Shown one piece after another: positions 28,101-36,451 of a stretch of DNA of 59,527 bases. Source of the DNA: Desulfobacteraceae bacterium (lineage in GTDB: Bacteria; Desulfobacterota; Desulfobacteria; Desulfobacterales; Desulfobacteraceae); the NCBI GenBank assembly GCA_024227235.1, contig JAAEKY010000013.1:1-59527 (forward strand). The letters are read 5' to 3'. Position numbers and translations under genes: made by a program. The notes below the pieces were generated by a model. That model worked only from the letters and a program-made list of their open reading frames with translations. It was not told the origin of the DNA and made no database searches. Every line of letters starts with the position of its first letter. The stretch's first letter is position 1.

Positions 28101-28570
28101 TTATTGAAGAACTCAACCAGATCCGACAAAAAATACAGACCCTTGAAGATTTATTAAACCTGCCTTTTCCAAAGGGAGAAAAAAATAGCCCGGGCAAGGA
28201 TTTTGAAACACTTAAGACAACCCTTTCCCGGATGGAATCCAGTCTGACCCAGACAACAGATGATATCGAAAGAAAAAGACTGGGTGTCCAGGCCATGATC
28301 CTTGCCCTTGAGTATTGGGAGAATTCAACCCGCCTTACAAAAGCGGATCTGGCAGATCAGTCAGGAATCTGGAAGGTTTACGTCAATCACAATGGATTTG
28401 AAAGGACCCAGACCCTGGATAAATATCTTGATATTAAATCATTTCCCAAAAAACCCAGATGGCAGAAAATTTTTGATACCATTGATTTTGTACTTTTTAC
28501 CTGTAATACCGGCACACCGGAAAGAGAAAAATTAAAAAATATTGCCTTAAAATTTAAATTGTTAAACTGA
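25157..28570 (+). CDS. Lipoprotein-type 7TM hybrid sensor histidine kinase
   Basis: 1137 residues from the ATG at 25157. The N-terminus has a lipobox (ILIAGC), then an extracytoplasmic beta-sandwich with DGEWEFYW and RVWVNGIPF, like the 7TMR-DISMED2 / sugar-binding fold. Seven hydrophobic segments follow (from [21 protein letters not shown] to about residue 415), then a coiled coil, HisKA (TSHELRTP, His457), HATPase ([26 protein letters not shown]), a receiver domain (VDDEP; phospho-acceptor Asp758 in [11 protein letters not shown]; Lys in LTKPF), and a PAS domain (about 865-960). The last 150 residues are of unknown type, with a conserved-looking [23 protein letters not shown] segment. It senses an outside signal, possibly a carbohydrate or hydrophobic compound. 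The start at 25157 is chosen because the lipobox needs it and AGGGG precedes it. Confidence 0.85.
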   Translation: MIKKFDLKSIFSFIFCLTCLSILIAGCANESERPAADKGIIDLSYWNFENKSIISLDGEWEFYWNKLLTPDDFKVKQPPEKTGFFYIPGFWTSFEKNGEKLNKDGYASFRLLIKLQPNKNVLMSLRTSGMVNSSRVWVNGIPFNWNGIVGESRETSIPSRKAQVTSFKPLNGINEIILQVSSFDELLPGPAKKIFIGTKDQLFKRETLGWSIDIFLVGGLFIMGFYHFALYLLRRKNISPAYFGVICIMWGIRFLAEGSDGYFLTLLYPALSYEIHTKLDVLPWYIVVPFTLMFIHSLYPEQGSLKLLRITQALGIVFIIPVVLMPYRIFVHTIFYYEIISLLVALYCCIISIKATLKKKDGALLILSGILILTLTAINDLLAVQNIIYSINLLHFGTFCFILFQSFALSARFAKAFFAEEQLSKNLEQMSKELENKNRDLTRLDTLKDDFLANTSHELRTPLVGIIGISESLIGGAYGQISTRASKSLAMIEASARRLSNLVNDVLDFSRLKNWDIKLDLKPVDIRRITENVISISRTLAKDKRLELVNEIPEKISNVKGDEDRIQQILYNLIGNAIKFTEKGSVRILAEENKSHVTVFIKDTGMGIPADSYSKIFESFEQVESRSLEKTTGTGLGLCITKQLVELHGGRISLESEIGKGSIFSFTLPVMSGIHKPETTVKIFENNAYDISQDLAKEISPSINNSYHILIVDDEPINLEVVAGHLSLASLSYRTCLDGKDAIEMIEHGTKPDIVLLDIMMPEMNGYEVCQKLRERFSSARLPIIMLTAKNRMSDLVEGLEAGANDYLTKPFFKDELLARVKTQLKVRKAYETLKENIELKKEIKRRKQTELDLSMMQYRLTRILDTLDDAIIAVNTSREICFSNHQCENLLGYEMKTLLGQPVIELFSPKIQKEIRILMDDFMQDTPGKKYQAEKPFIVLHENGDPVHTRILFASLEIEHESLLVMILQSDKIAQTSALVFIEELNQIRQKIQTLEDLLNLPFPKGEKNSPGKDFETLKTTLSRMESSLTQTTDDIERKRLGVQAMILALEYWENSTRLTKADLADQSGIWKVYVNHNGFERTQTLDKYLDIKSFPKKPRWQKIFDTIDFVLFTCNTGTPEREKLKNIALKFKLLN

Positions 28571-28746
28571 TATGAATTTTCCAAACCACCGGATAGAAGT
28601 GCTCTTCGCTATTTTAACACTTTTAACACTAAATTTTCTTGCCTATCGTATATACAATTTATTATTGCATATTCATAATCGCGTTATTGTACGCCTGGCC
28701 GATCCATATACCGGCAGTCGGATATCATTTGAACGGGGAGAATAAA

Positions 28747-31700
28747 ATGAAAATTATCTTAATATCTCTTTTTTTATTAATATTAACCCCCCCAGCGGTT
28801 TTCAGCAGGGTGGTTATAAATGATGGGAATAATGTCCGTGTTGATTCCCTGGATGGTGAAGACAATGTCAGTGCCTTTATCCGGGAAAATCTGGATAACG
28901 GGGCTTTCATCATTACAGAAATCGCTGCAGGAGACGTTGATAAAGACGGAGATCTTGATATTGTTGCCGGAAATATAGATGGGATCAGCCGTTTGTATAT
29001 AAATGAGGGCGAGGACGGTTTTGTGGGTAAAGACATTTCTGATGAGACCCATGAGTCTTACCCGGGCATGATTTTTTTCAGCCGGAACCTGACCATAGAT
29101 GTTTCAGGCCTGCCAGACAGGTTAAAAACAAACAGTGCCCAAGGTGATGTTATGTTTTCTCCTCCTGCAAAATTCGATGCAAACGGTCTTCCGGGATCGG
29201 TTTTTTTTGAATCACAAGACAATGGCATAATTGCCCCAAGGGTGATTGAAGACACAGAAACCAATTCCTTCTATCTGTTGACAGGCTGGTTTGGAACCGG
29301 GGATGTGCCGGATACGGGTCAACCTGAAACTGAACTTACCAACATAGATGATGTTCAGAAAGTCTTAATTATAAATGACTCATCCATTACATGGGTCTAT
29401 GAAAAAGCTGATACACTTGAAACTGCATATTTTGAAACCAAAACAGATCAAAAAGAGCTGGAAGACAATAAAGTTTTGAGCAGGAATATGAAAGCAGGTA
29501 CAAAAACATCAACCACTGGAATATTGAATCTGCCGGCAGGATCGGCAGATGTTGATACCAGTGTTCAGCCCCTGACAATGGATGCGCCTGTCAGTTCAAT
29601 AGCCCCGGGTGATAAAGTACTCACCATTTACTTTTTGGGAACTGGCGAGACAGAAGACTGGGGATACTCTGGTAGTGACTTTGTTGATCCGGAACTGGTT
29701 GCATCTCTCTACCGGTATGACACATCGGAATCTGATCTGCTCGAATCTGAGGAATCACACTTTAGACTGATTATCAATGGTATAAACGGATTTGGTACAG
29801 GTGTGGCTGTGGATTATCTTTCTTTTGGTACTCCTGATCTTGCACTCGGACGAGATTGGAATGCTTGTCTGGCAGATGCCAAAAAGGGACTTGACAAGGT
29901 CCTCTACAACAAGGGCTCAGCAAATCAAATGATTTTAAATCTTGTTGGGTACAGTAGAGGTGGGATTTTGTGTATGAAGATGGCACGTAAGGTTGAAGAA
30001 GAGTACCCAGATTCAAATATCATTATTAATATCCTTGCCTATGAACCGGTCCCCGGTATTAATGACAGGTATTTACAAGGAACCATCAAAAAATTGGGAA
30101 ATGATGTTAATCTGCCGGCTCGTGTCAAACAATATATAGGAATTTATGCATCAGATGAACGGTCTTATAAATTTGAACCGGTTATCCCTAAAATTGAACC
30201 GGATACAAAGCAATGGCTTGTCAGGCTCAGAGGCTCCCATGAAACAATTGTCGGTAGTGAACAGATGGATGGGCATGCAGTCAGCACCTGGCCCCCGGAT
30301 TTTAATTTGTCTGGCTCAACAAGCCTTGGTGAAATTTTTCATCCTGGCTTGGAATCAGTCGGTAATATATCAAAGGCCATTGCACAGGAATTGCTCATGT
30401 CTCCGGCATGGGGCGGTGTCGATTTTAACCCTGCCTGGGAATGGAGCCAGTCAGCAAATAAAAAAGAGAAATTTACAGGTTTTATCAATGCAATGAACGC
30501 TTATATTTTTTATGGATTAATGAGATATGTATATTACACTCCAGGAGGATATAGTGTAGGTTACGATGATATTTCCTTATGGGGAATCCAAAAACTTTTA
30601 GGCCCAGAATGGATTTATAAGGCGACGAATGACCGGTTGTGCTTTGTTGCCCCAAAAAGTGGTATCAATCCATTAAGTATAAATAAAAATCGTGTTTACT
30701 GGTTGAAGAATAAAACTGAGGCCATTAATGTAGGTAATTCTTGGGAAATACTGCAACAGCTTTGTCGGGATGGTTTCCCAGACCCAATTGCAAATGCCGG
30801 AAGGGATGTTATCATACCACAGAAAGAGCAGGCTGACACAATTCTAATGGGAACTGCTTCGAGCGCTTCAGAACCGAACAATGAAGGTGTCCAATATAGA
30901 TGGATTTTAAATGAGACGACTGACCTTACTGAGTGGATGGATGCAAACCCGGATGGTTCAGCTCCACTGGATTTGAGCACTCTTTTACCCTTTTCAATCG
31001 GAAATTATAATTTAAAAATAGAAGTAACGTATTCTAATGACACATTTGAAGATGAAATGGAGCTTTGGGTTGTTGAAGAGGGGGTTATGTATGTAGATAA
31101 GGACTTTAATAGTAATACTGATGGCTGGGGAGTGACCAGGTTCAACAAGATTCAGAATGCTATTAATACTGCTGAATTAGATGAATCAGATCCAAAACCC
31201 ATTCCAAAAATCCATGTATTCGCCGGAACATATACCGAGCATCTGATTATCAAAGAGGATGTTTATTTGACTGGGGAAGGTTCAGATGTGGTTACAATCA
31301 GCGGCTATGAATCTGATCCTGACGATGCCCCTGAAGATGGCCAAGGTAATAAATACGGGGGAGTCATTTATTGTGAAAATTTAGGGGTGGAAACATTTAT
31401 ACAGGGTTTCAAAATTACCAAAGGTACAGGTTACATTAAACAAAATTCCACTGCGGTAACTCCCAAAGGGGGCGGTATATATTTAAAAAATTGTGATCTT
31501 GTTTTAATCAAGGATTGCCATATCGTTGAGAATAAAGCTTATGACGGTGGCGGTATACATAACGCAAGTTCAAGAATTCATATAGTCAACTGTCTTATTG
31601 AAAATAATGAAGCCAATGGAAGTCTTGGTCATGGCGGAGGGGTATACAATATTGATTCGCCCCCAATGATTGAAAATTGTATTTTTAAAAATAATTCAGC

Positions 31701-33405
31701 CACACAATACGGCGGTGGCATGTATAACGCCCCTCTTGAGCCGGAGACCATTCCGACTTTTCCAGGATGGGAGCCGACTGTTATAAACACTTATTTTATA
31801 GGAAATACCGCCAAAAACGGGGGGGGGGTGTATAACTGGGACGGGTCAGATCTCTATATAAATTGTACATTTGATAATAATCAGGCGAATGAAGGGGGCG
31901 GAGGCGGTCTATATACTTATTTGGGAACACCGCGATATGAGAAGTGTACGTTTTTTAACAACCAAAGTACTGGATCAGGAGGCGCTATCTTTTGCAATGA
32001 TAGTTCCCCTGTAATAAAACAATGCCTGTTCCGGTCGAATAATTCACCCGCTTACATAACAAATTCAGCTCAACCCCATTTTATCAATTGTGTTTTTGAT
32101 CGCAATCGTGGGACTAGTTTGTTGATTACTGGAGAAGATTCACACCCAACACTCACGAACTGTACTTTGTATGGCTCAAATTATTTCGGCATAGACACAG
32201 ATAGTAGCGGCAGCTTTACACTGGAAAATACAATTTTATGGGAGAACACTGGCAAAGATATTGTGTCTCTGCCCGATTCTGCAATTATCAACAATTGCAA
32301 TATTCAAAAAGTTGGCACCTGGACAGGTATAAACAATAATATATCCCAGGACCCGCAATTTATCAGTGGTGAAGGGGGTAATTTCCGCTTGCTCCCAACG
32401 TCGCCCTGTATTGACCAGGGGAATAATGATTATCTGTTGGAAACCGACATAGGCGATTTTTATGAAAAATCCCGCATCACCCCTCTTGAAGGAATTGTGG
32501 ATATTGGGGCTACTGAAAGTGTCTGTCGCAACAACTCATCTGATTTCCCTGAAACAGATGGAGATGTGGATGGGGCAGATCTGGCATTTTTTATCAATCA
32601 ATCCCCCTCAATCCCCTTGGAAACATTTGCCCAAAATTTTGGCAGAACTGATTTGGATGGATTGGGTTGCAATGGATTGGATGAGGGCCTGGTTTTATAT
32701 TATCCCTTTGACGGGAATGTAAAAGATGCCAGCGGTAACAATCGTCACGGAATAATATTTGAAGGCCCTTCCGGGAAGAACGAATCTGGTCCGGTTCCCG
32801 CTGATGACCGGAATGGCAGGACATCCTTTGCCTATAATTTTGATGGATCGGATGATCATATTGACAGTGTTCAATTTGAACAGTCAAATACCTTTTCGAT
32901 TTCCATGTGGGTAAATCCAAATAATCCTGAGAGTGCTGAAAAGTTTATCGGTAAACACACTTGTGAAGGCGGGAACATATTAATACTCGGTATTCATCCA
33001 GAGCAGGATGATGACAATGACGAAACTGAAGAACAAAACGAGTACGTTATTTGGTTGAGTGGTGGTGGGCAGTATTCCGGTGTTAAAGCTACTACAGGCT
33101 GGCAACATTTTGTTGTTGTTGTGGAAGCAGTCAATACGAGTACGTCAAACTTTACCTTGTATCGAAACGGGAAGGTAATAATGCCGGAACAAAGCATTCC
33201 TGCTATTAAGTTTGATAACCCAGACAACGAAGACTGCGAAGGCGAACAAGACAAAGCTTGGACTATTGGCCAGGAATGGGATGGCCTAGGAGCCAGTGAT
33301 CATCTTGATGGAAGGATTGATGAACTTCGAATTTATGATCGTGTACTGGAGCTCCATGAAATAGAAGCCCTTGCCGAAAGTTCGGTATTGGAAGAAACTG
33401 AATAG
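28747..33405 (+). CDS. Giant exported protein: esterase-like, beta-helix and LamG domains
   Basis: 1552 residues with a signal peptide (MKIILISLFLLILTPPAVFS). An FG-GAP-like calcium motif (DVDKDGDLDIVAGNIDG) comes early. A serine-hydrolase nucleophile elbow, LVGYSRGG, has Ser403. A right-handed parallel beta-helix follows (about residues 780-1215, with repeats such as GGGIYLKNC, GGGIHNASS, GGGVYNIDS, GGGMYNAP). Then a dockerin-like calcium loop (DGDVDGADLAFF) and a LamG-type lectin domain (LVLYYPFDGNVKDASGNNRHG to the end). GGGGAG precedes the start at 28747; the frame is open from 28639 but the signal peptide begins at 28747. The mixture suggests a secreted or surface protein acting on polymers or lipids; substrate unknown. 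No outer-membrane anchor was seen. Confidence 0.7.
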   Translation: MKIILISLFLLILTPPAVFSRVVINDGNNVRVDSLDGEDNVSAFIRENLDNGAFIITEIAAGDVDKDGDLDIVAGNIDGISRLYINEGEDGFVGKDISDETHESYPGMIFFSRNLTIDVSGLPDRLKTNSAQGDVMFSPPAKFDANGLPGSVFFESQDNGIIAPRVIEDTETNSFYLLTGWFGTGDVPDTGQPETELTNIDDVQKVLIINDSSITWVYEKADTLETAYFETKTDQKELEDNKVLSRNMKAGTKTSTTGILNLPAGSADVDTSVQPLTMDAPVSSIAPGDKVLTIYFLGTGETEDWGYSGSDFVDPELVASLYRYDTSESDLLESEESHFRLIINGINGFGTGVAVDYLSFGTPDLALGRDWNACLADAKKGLDKVLYNKGSANQMILNLVGYSRGGILCMKMARKVEEEYPDSNIIINILAYEPVPGINDRYLQGTIKKLGNDVNLPARVKQYIGIYASDERSYKFEPVIPKIEPDTKQWLVRLRGSHETIVGSEQMDGHAVSTWPPDFNLSGSTSLGEIFHPGLESVGNISKAIAQELLMSPAWGGVDFNPAWEWSQSANKKEKFTGFINAMNAYIFYGLMRYVYYTPGGYSVGYDDISLWGIQKLLGPEWIYKATNDRLCFVAPKSGINPLSINKNRVYWLKNKTEAINVGNSWEILQQLCRDGFPDPIANAGRDVIIPQKEQADTILMGTASSASEPNNEGVQYRWILNETTDLTEWMDANPDGSAPLDLSTLLPFSIGNYNLKIEVTYSNDTFEDEMELWVVEEGVMYVDKDFNSNTDGWGVTRFNKIQNAINTAELDESDPKPIPKIHVFAGTYTEHLIIKEDVYLTGEGSDVVTISGYESDPDDAPEDGQGNKYGGVIYCENLGVETFIQGFKITKGTGYIKQNSTAVTPKGGGIYLKNCDLVLIKDCHIVENKAYDGGGIHNASSRIHIVNCLIENNEANGSLGHGGGVYNIDSPPMIENCIFKNNSATQYGGGMYNAPLEPETIPTFPGWEPTVINTYFIGNTAKNGGGVYNWDGSDLYINCTFDNNQANEGGGGGLYTYLGTPRYEKCTFFNNQSTGSGGAIFCNDSSPVIKQCLFRSNNSPAYITNSAQPHFINCVFDRNRGTSLLITGEDSHPTLTNCTLYGSNYFGIDTDSSGSFTLENTILWENTGKDIVSLPDSAIINNCNIQKVGTWTGINNNISQDPQFISGEGGNFRLLPTSPCIDQGNNDYLLETDIGDFYEKSRITPLEGIVDIGATESVCRNNSSDFPETDGDVDGADLAFFINQSPSIPLETFAQNFGRTDLDGLGCNGLDEGLVLYYPFDGNVKDASGNNRHGIIFEGPSGKNESGPVPADDRNGRTSFAYNFDGSDDHIDSVQFEQSNTFSISMWVNPNNPESAEKFIGKHTCEGGNILILGIHPEQDDDNDETEEQNEYVIWLSGGGQYSGVKATTGWQHFVVVVEAVNTSTSNFTLYRNGKVIMPEQSIPAIKFDNPDNEDCEGEQDKAWTIGQEWDGLGASDHLDGRIDELRIYDRVLELHEIEALAESSVLEETE

Positions 33406-33443
33406 GCAAAATTTGAATATATGGACAATCAGGAGAAAAGATA

Positions 33444-36113
33444 ATGAAGCGTTTACTATTACTATTGGTAACAACAATATTTATATTTTGCGGATCTGTA
33501 TATGCAGGGCAGGATAACGGTCTCCTTGTGCATTACCCTTTTAATGGGGATATGATTGATGCAAGTGGCAATGGGCATGATGGAATCCCGACTGGAAGCC
33601 CGACGCTGGCACCGGACAAGGATGGCACAGTCGACAGTGCATATGATTTTGACGGAAGCGATGATTTCATTGATATCGGGGGGTCTGCTTTAACTCCATC
33701 CAGCACCTTTTCAATTTCCATGTGGATAAATCCAGAAACCATAGATGGGACATCCCATTATATTATTAGCAGGAATAGCTCTGATTCTAACCCGGTCAGT
33801 ATCTTTATATTTGGAATTACAAGAGATGACAATTTTGCCTTTGGTTTAAAAGGGAATTTTATCAATACAGGAATTCCAGCAACGATTGGCTGGCAGCACA
33901 TAGCTGCTGTTGTGAAAGAGGAGAACACCCAATTCAAACTGATCTTTTTTATAAACGGCCAGGAAGTATGGAGAACAGATATTGACGAGGTTCTTTTTAA
34001 CAGCACTGACAAATCCTGGAGCATTGGACAGGAGTGGGATTCAGGTGGGGCCAGTGACCATTTTGATGGTATAATTGATGAAGTCAGGATATATGATCGA
34101 GCTTTAAAACTTTATGAGATACAATTTTTTGCTGACATTATAGACGACATTATATTTGTTGATGAAGACGCAACTGGCTTTCCCGCCGATGGCAGTTCCT
34201 GGGAAAATGCCTATACAGTATTTCAAGACGCCTTATCAGAGGCTGAATCAGGTGATATGATATGGGTTGCAGAAGGGACCTATAAGCCAACTAAAGAAAA
34301 TGGGGGCACAGGGGACCGATACAAATCATTTCAAATGAAAAATAATGTTGTCATTCTTGGCGGGTTTGATCCCACAATCGGTCACACTGCTTTTGAGGAT
34401 AGGGACTGGATCAATAATGAAACTGTTTTTAGTGGGGAGATAGGAACTCCAGGGGACTCTGATAACTCCTACCATGTATTCAACAATACAAACCTCACTG
34501 ACCTTGATAACACTGCTATCCTTGATGGCTTTACTATTCAGAACGGAAATGCGAATGGCCCTCATCCTTATCCTCAAAATGGTGGCGGTATGTACAATTA
34601 TTACTCCTCCCCAACTTTGAATAACTGTATTTTTATCAATAATTCAGCATATTATTATGGCGGCGGTATGTACAATTATTACTCCTCCCCAACTTTGAAT
34701 AACTGTATTTTTATCAATAATTCGACAAATTCTCTTGGCGGCGGTATGTACAATTCTTCTTCCCCCAACCTGATACTATCCAACTGTACTTTCAGCAACA
34801 ATTCGGCAAATTCTGGTGGCAGCGGTATGTACAATTATTCCTCCTCCAACATGACACTATCCAACTGCACTTTCAGTAATAATTCGACAAATTCAGTTGG
34901 TGGAGGTATGTACAATTATTCCTCCTCCAACATGACACTATCCAACTGCACTTTCAGTAATAATTCGGCAAATTCTGGTGGCAGTATGTTCAATCATAGC
35001 TCTTCCTCTTCCTTGGTTAGTTGTATCCTCTGGGATGATGACCCAATTTATTGGTATTCTTCAGCCCCTGTTGTTATTTATAGCAATATAAAAGGTGGAT
35101 ATGTTGGTGAAGGTAACATCAATCAGGAACCTTGTTTTGTGAATGCGGCATCAGGTGATTATCATCTGCTCCAAAATTCCCCTTGTATTGATGCTGGTGA
35201 CCCTTCCAGACCTGTCCCCGAAAATGGTGGATGGTACATTGATATGGGGGTATTTGAGTACACAGGAAATACTGTCACAAGAACTGTTACAAGTACTGGA
35301 GAGCTGCTCTTTGGCGGAAAGGTCAAAACCAGGATGAATGTTTTGAACCCGGGATCAGTCTCAGAAATCACCATTACTGTACATCCGGATATCTATTATC
35401 CCGGTGCTGAAAACACAAGTGTGAAGCGATGGTATGAAGTAACCGCAACAGGTGGTGGAGCATTTGTTGCCAATCTGGATCTGGTTTATGATGAAAGTGA
35501 ACTGGGAACCCAGAACGAGGATGACCTCAGTCTGAGGATATACTACCAGGGGATAGGGCAGACAATAAATTGCATAGCAGATCCTTCTAAAAATATGGTT
35601 TCAGGTTTTTTAGTTAAAGGATTTGGGGACTTCATCCTCACGGATACCCCTCCGGAAGATTTAGATGGTGACGGAGTCGTAGATGTTAATGATCCCTTCC
35701 CTGGTGACAATAATTACAAACAGGATGCAGATAATGACGGTATTGCCGATGAATGGGAACTGGCAAATTTTCCTGATCTCGCTGCAGCCAATTCCACCTC
35801 AGATTATAACAATGATGGGATCACCGACCTTGGCAACTTTTTGAGTCAGACCCAGGCAGTTGCACCTGTTCTGGCAGATAAGGATGTGGTTATTCAAGCA
35901 CTCAACACCTCTAATGCCCTTCTCAAAACAGGTGATTTTGATGAAGATCTGGATGTGGATGGGGATGATCTCGCGCGATTCTCACAATTTTTCGGCAGTG
36001 ATGCCATTGATGTGGATAATGATGGGGACGGCTATTCTGAAATTAATGGGGACTGCAATGATTCTGATCCGGATGTAAATCCTGATACTGGGTTAAACTG
36101 CAGTATAGAATAG
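33444..36113 (+). CDS. Exported LamG / Pmp-like repeat protein with calcium-binding C-terminus
   Basis: 889 residues with a signal peptide ending around CGSVYAG. A LamG-type domain (residues about 25-225) is closely similar to the C-terminal LamG of the previous gene, even in its DNA, pointing to duplication. Then comes a beta-helix region with Chlamydia-Pmp-like repeats GGGMYN-x-SS-x-L-x-NC-x-F-x-NNS (residues about 380-530), and a C-terminal zone with thrombospondin type 3-like and dockerin-like acidic calcium loops (LDGDGVVDVNDPFPGDNN, DFDEDLDVDGDDLARF, DVDNDGDGYSE). A classical C-terminal sorting signal is not visible. AGGAG precedes the ATG. It was likely co-transcribed with the gene before it, 38 bases away. 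Confidence 0.75.
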   Translation: MKRLLLLLVTTIFIFCGSVYAGQDNGLLVHYPFNGDMIDASGNGHDGIPTGSPTLAPDKDGTVDSAYDFDGSDDFIDIGGSALTPSSTFSISMWINPETIDGTSHYIISRNSSDSNPVSIFIFGITRDDNFAFGLKGNFINTGIPATIGWQHIAAVVKEENTQFKLIFFINGQEVWRTDIDEVLFNSTDKSWSIGQEWDSGGASDHFDGIIDEVRIYDRALKLYEIQFFADIIDDIIFVDEDATGFPADGSSWENAYTVFQDALSEAESGDMIWVAEGTYKPTKENGGTGDRYKSFQMKNNVVILGGFDPTIGHTAFEDRDWINNETVFSGEIGTPGDSDNSYHVFNNTNLTDLDNTAILDGFTIQNGNANGPHPYPQNGGGMYNYYSSPTLNNCIFINNSAYYYGGGMYNYYSSPTLNNCIFINNSTNSLGGGMYNSSSPNLILSNCTFSNNSANSGGSGMYNYSSSNMTLSNCTFSNNSTNSVGGGMYNYSSSNMTLSNCTFSNNSANSGGSMFNHSSSSSLVSCILWDDDPIYWYSSAPVVIYSNIKGGYVGEGNINQEPCFVNAASGDYHLLQNSPCIDAGDPSRPVPENGGWYIDMGVFEYTGNTVTRTVTSTGELLFGGKVKTRMNVLNPGSVSEITITVHPDIYYPGAENTSVKRWYEVTATGGGAFVANLDLVYDESELGTQNEDDLSLRIYYQGIGQTINCIADPSKNMVSGFLVKGFGDFILTDTPPEDLDGDGVVDVNDPFPGDNNYKQDADNDGIADEWELANFPDLAAANSTSDYNNDGITDLGNFLSQTQAVAPVLADKDVVIQALNTSNALLKTGDFDEDLDVDGDDLARFSQFFGSDAIDVDNDGDGYSEINGDCNDSDPDVNPDTGLNCSIE
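34582..34985 (+). repeat. Tandem in-gene repeats coding for Pmp-like beta-helix units
   Basis: About five units of roughly 78-81 bases. Neighbouring copies 1 and 2 (from 34582 and 34663) share more than 60 identical bases in a row, and copies 4 and 5 (from 34823 and 34904) likewise. Each unit codes for one GGGMYN...NC...NNS coil. Such near-identical DNA repeats could change in number by slippage or recombination. Confidence 0.7.
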
Positions 36114-36115
36114 AC

Positions 36116-36187
36116 TCTGCTGCCGAAGAGGTTTGGTTTGCCAAAGTAACGACGGATATGAAAAACCAAAATCTCAGAAGATGTTAA
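36116..36187 (+). pseudogene. MvhD C-terminal remnant
   Basis: Directly after the preceding stop codon, this stretch translates as SAAEEVWFAKVTTDMKNQN. It aligns with the end of the HdrA-MvhD protein (SAAEGVRFARVMADMED), and the DNA is clearly similar to 24628-24675. It ends at TAA (36185-36187) and lacks any start. It is the broken end of an MvhD gene whose front part has been lost, presumably replaced by the 25-36 kb segment. Confidence 0.6.
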
Positions 36188-36371
36188 AACAATGATTATC
36201 GGTATCGGGTATAATTGTGCGGCATCGCTGACAAATGGAACCCTTGAATTCCTTGAGCAGCCTAAAGCAAAAGAAATAAAATTATATATCCTATCTACCA
36301 GTGAGGCGGTTAAATTATTTAACGCTTCATCAAAAAAGGAGTTGCTAAGCTTTTTTCATTTAAATTGTTGA
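36162..36371 (+). pseudogene. Mth938-domain gene fragment
   Basis: A 69-codon open stretch containing an ATG at 36192. From there it reads MIIGIGYNCAASLTNGTLEF and then ILSTSEAVKLFN...FFHLNC, ending at TGA 36369-36371. The pattern 'IIGTG-Y ... TPEAV-LYN ... HLTC' is that of the second half of Mth938-domain (DUF498-like) proteins, which are normally about 120 residues. A start and the first strands are missing, so this is either a truncated gene or a small stand-alone protein of 59 residues. Confidence 0.5.
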
Positions 36372-36383
36372 TTGATTAAAAGA

Positions 36384-36420
36384 ACAGCCCCTGAATTAAG
36401 TATTTCAATCCAGGGGCTGT
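36384..36420 (-). terminator. Intrinsic terminator of the bam-fdh-etf-EMO cluster
   Basis: ACAGCCCCTG (36384-36393) and CAGGGGCTGT (36411-36420) form a perfect 10-bp G/C-rich stem. In minus-strand transcription the stem is followed by TCTTTT. The hairpin lies 32 bases after the EMO stop codon and could also act on plus-strand transcripts. Confidence 0.75.
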
Positions 36421-36451
36421 TTAATAGATTCTATCTGATTATTTTTTTGAC

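Larger units (their letters stand above)
36114..36451. other. Intergenic gap with two gene remnants and a terminator
   Basis: A 338-base stretch between the surface-protein gene and the convergent EMO gene. It has a fossil of an MvhD C-terminus (36116-36187), an Mth938-type fragment (36162-36371) and a terminator hairpin (36384-36420). No intact gene was found. Confidence 0.6.

Noticed and set aside
34582..34985. CRISPR-like array
   Set aside because: The repeats are in frame, lack distinct spacers and code for beta-helix coils.
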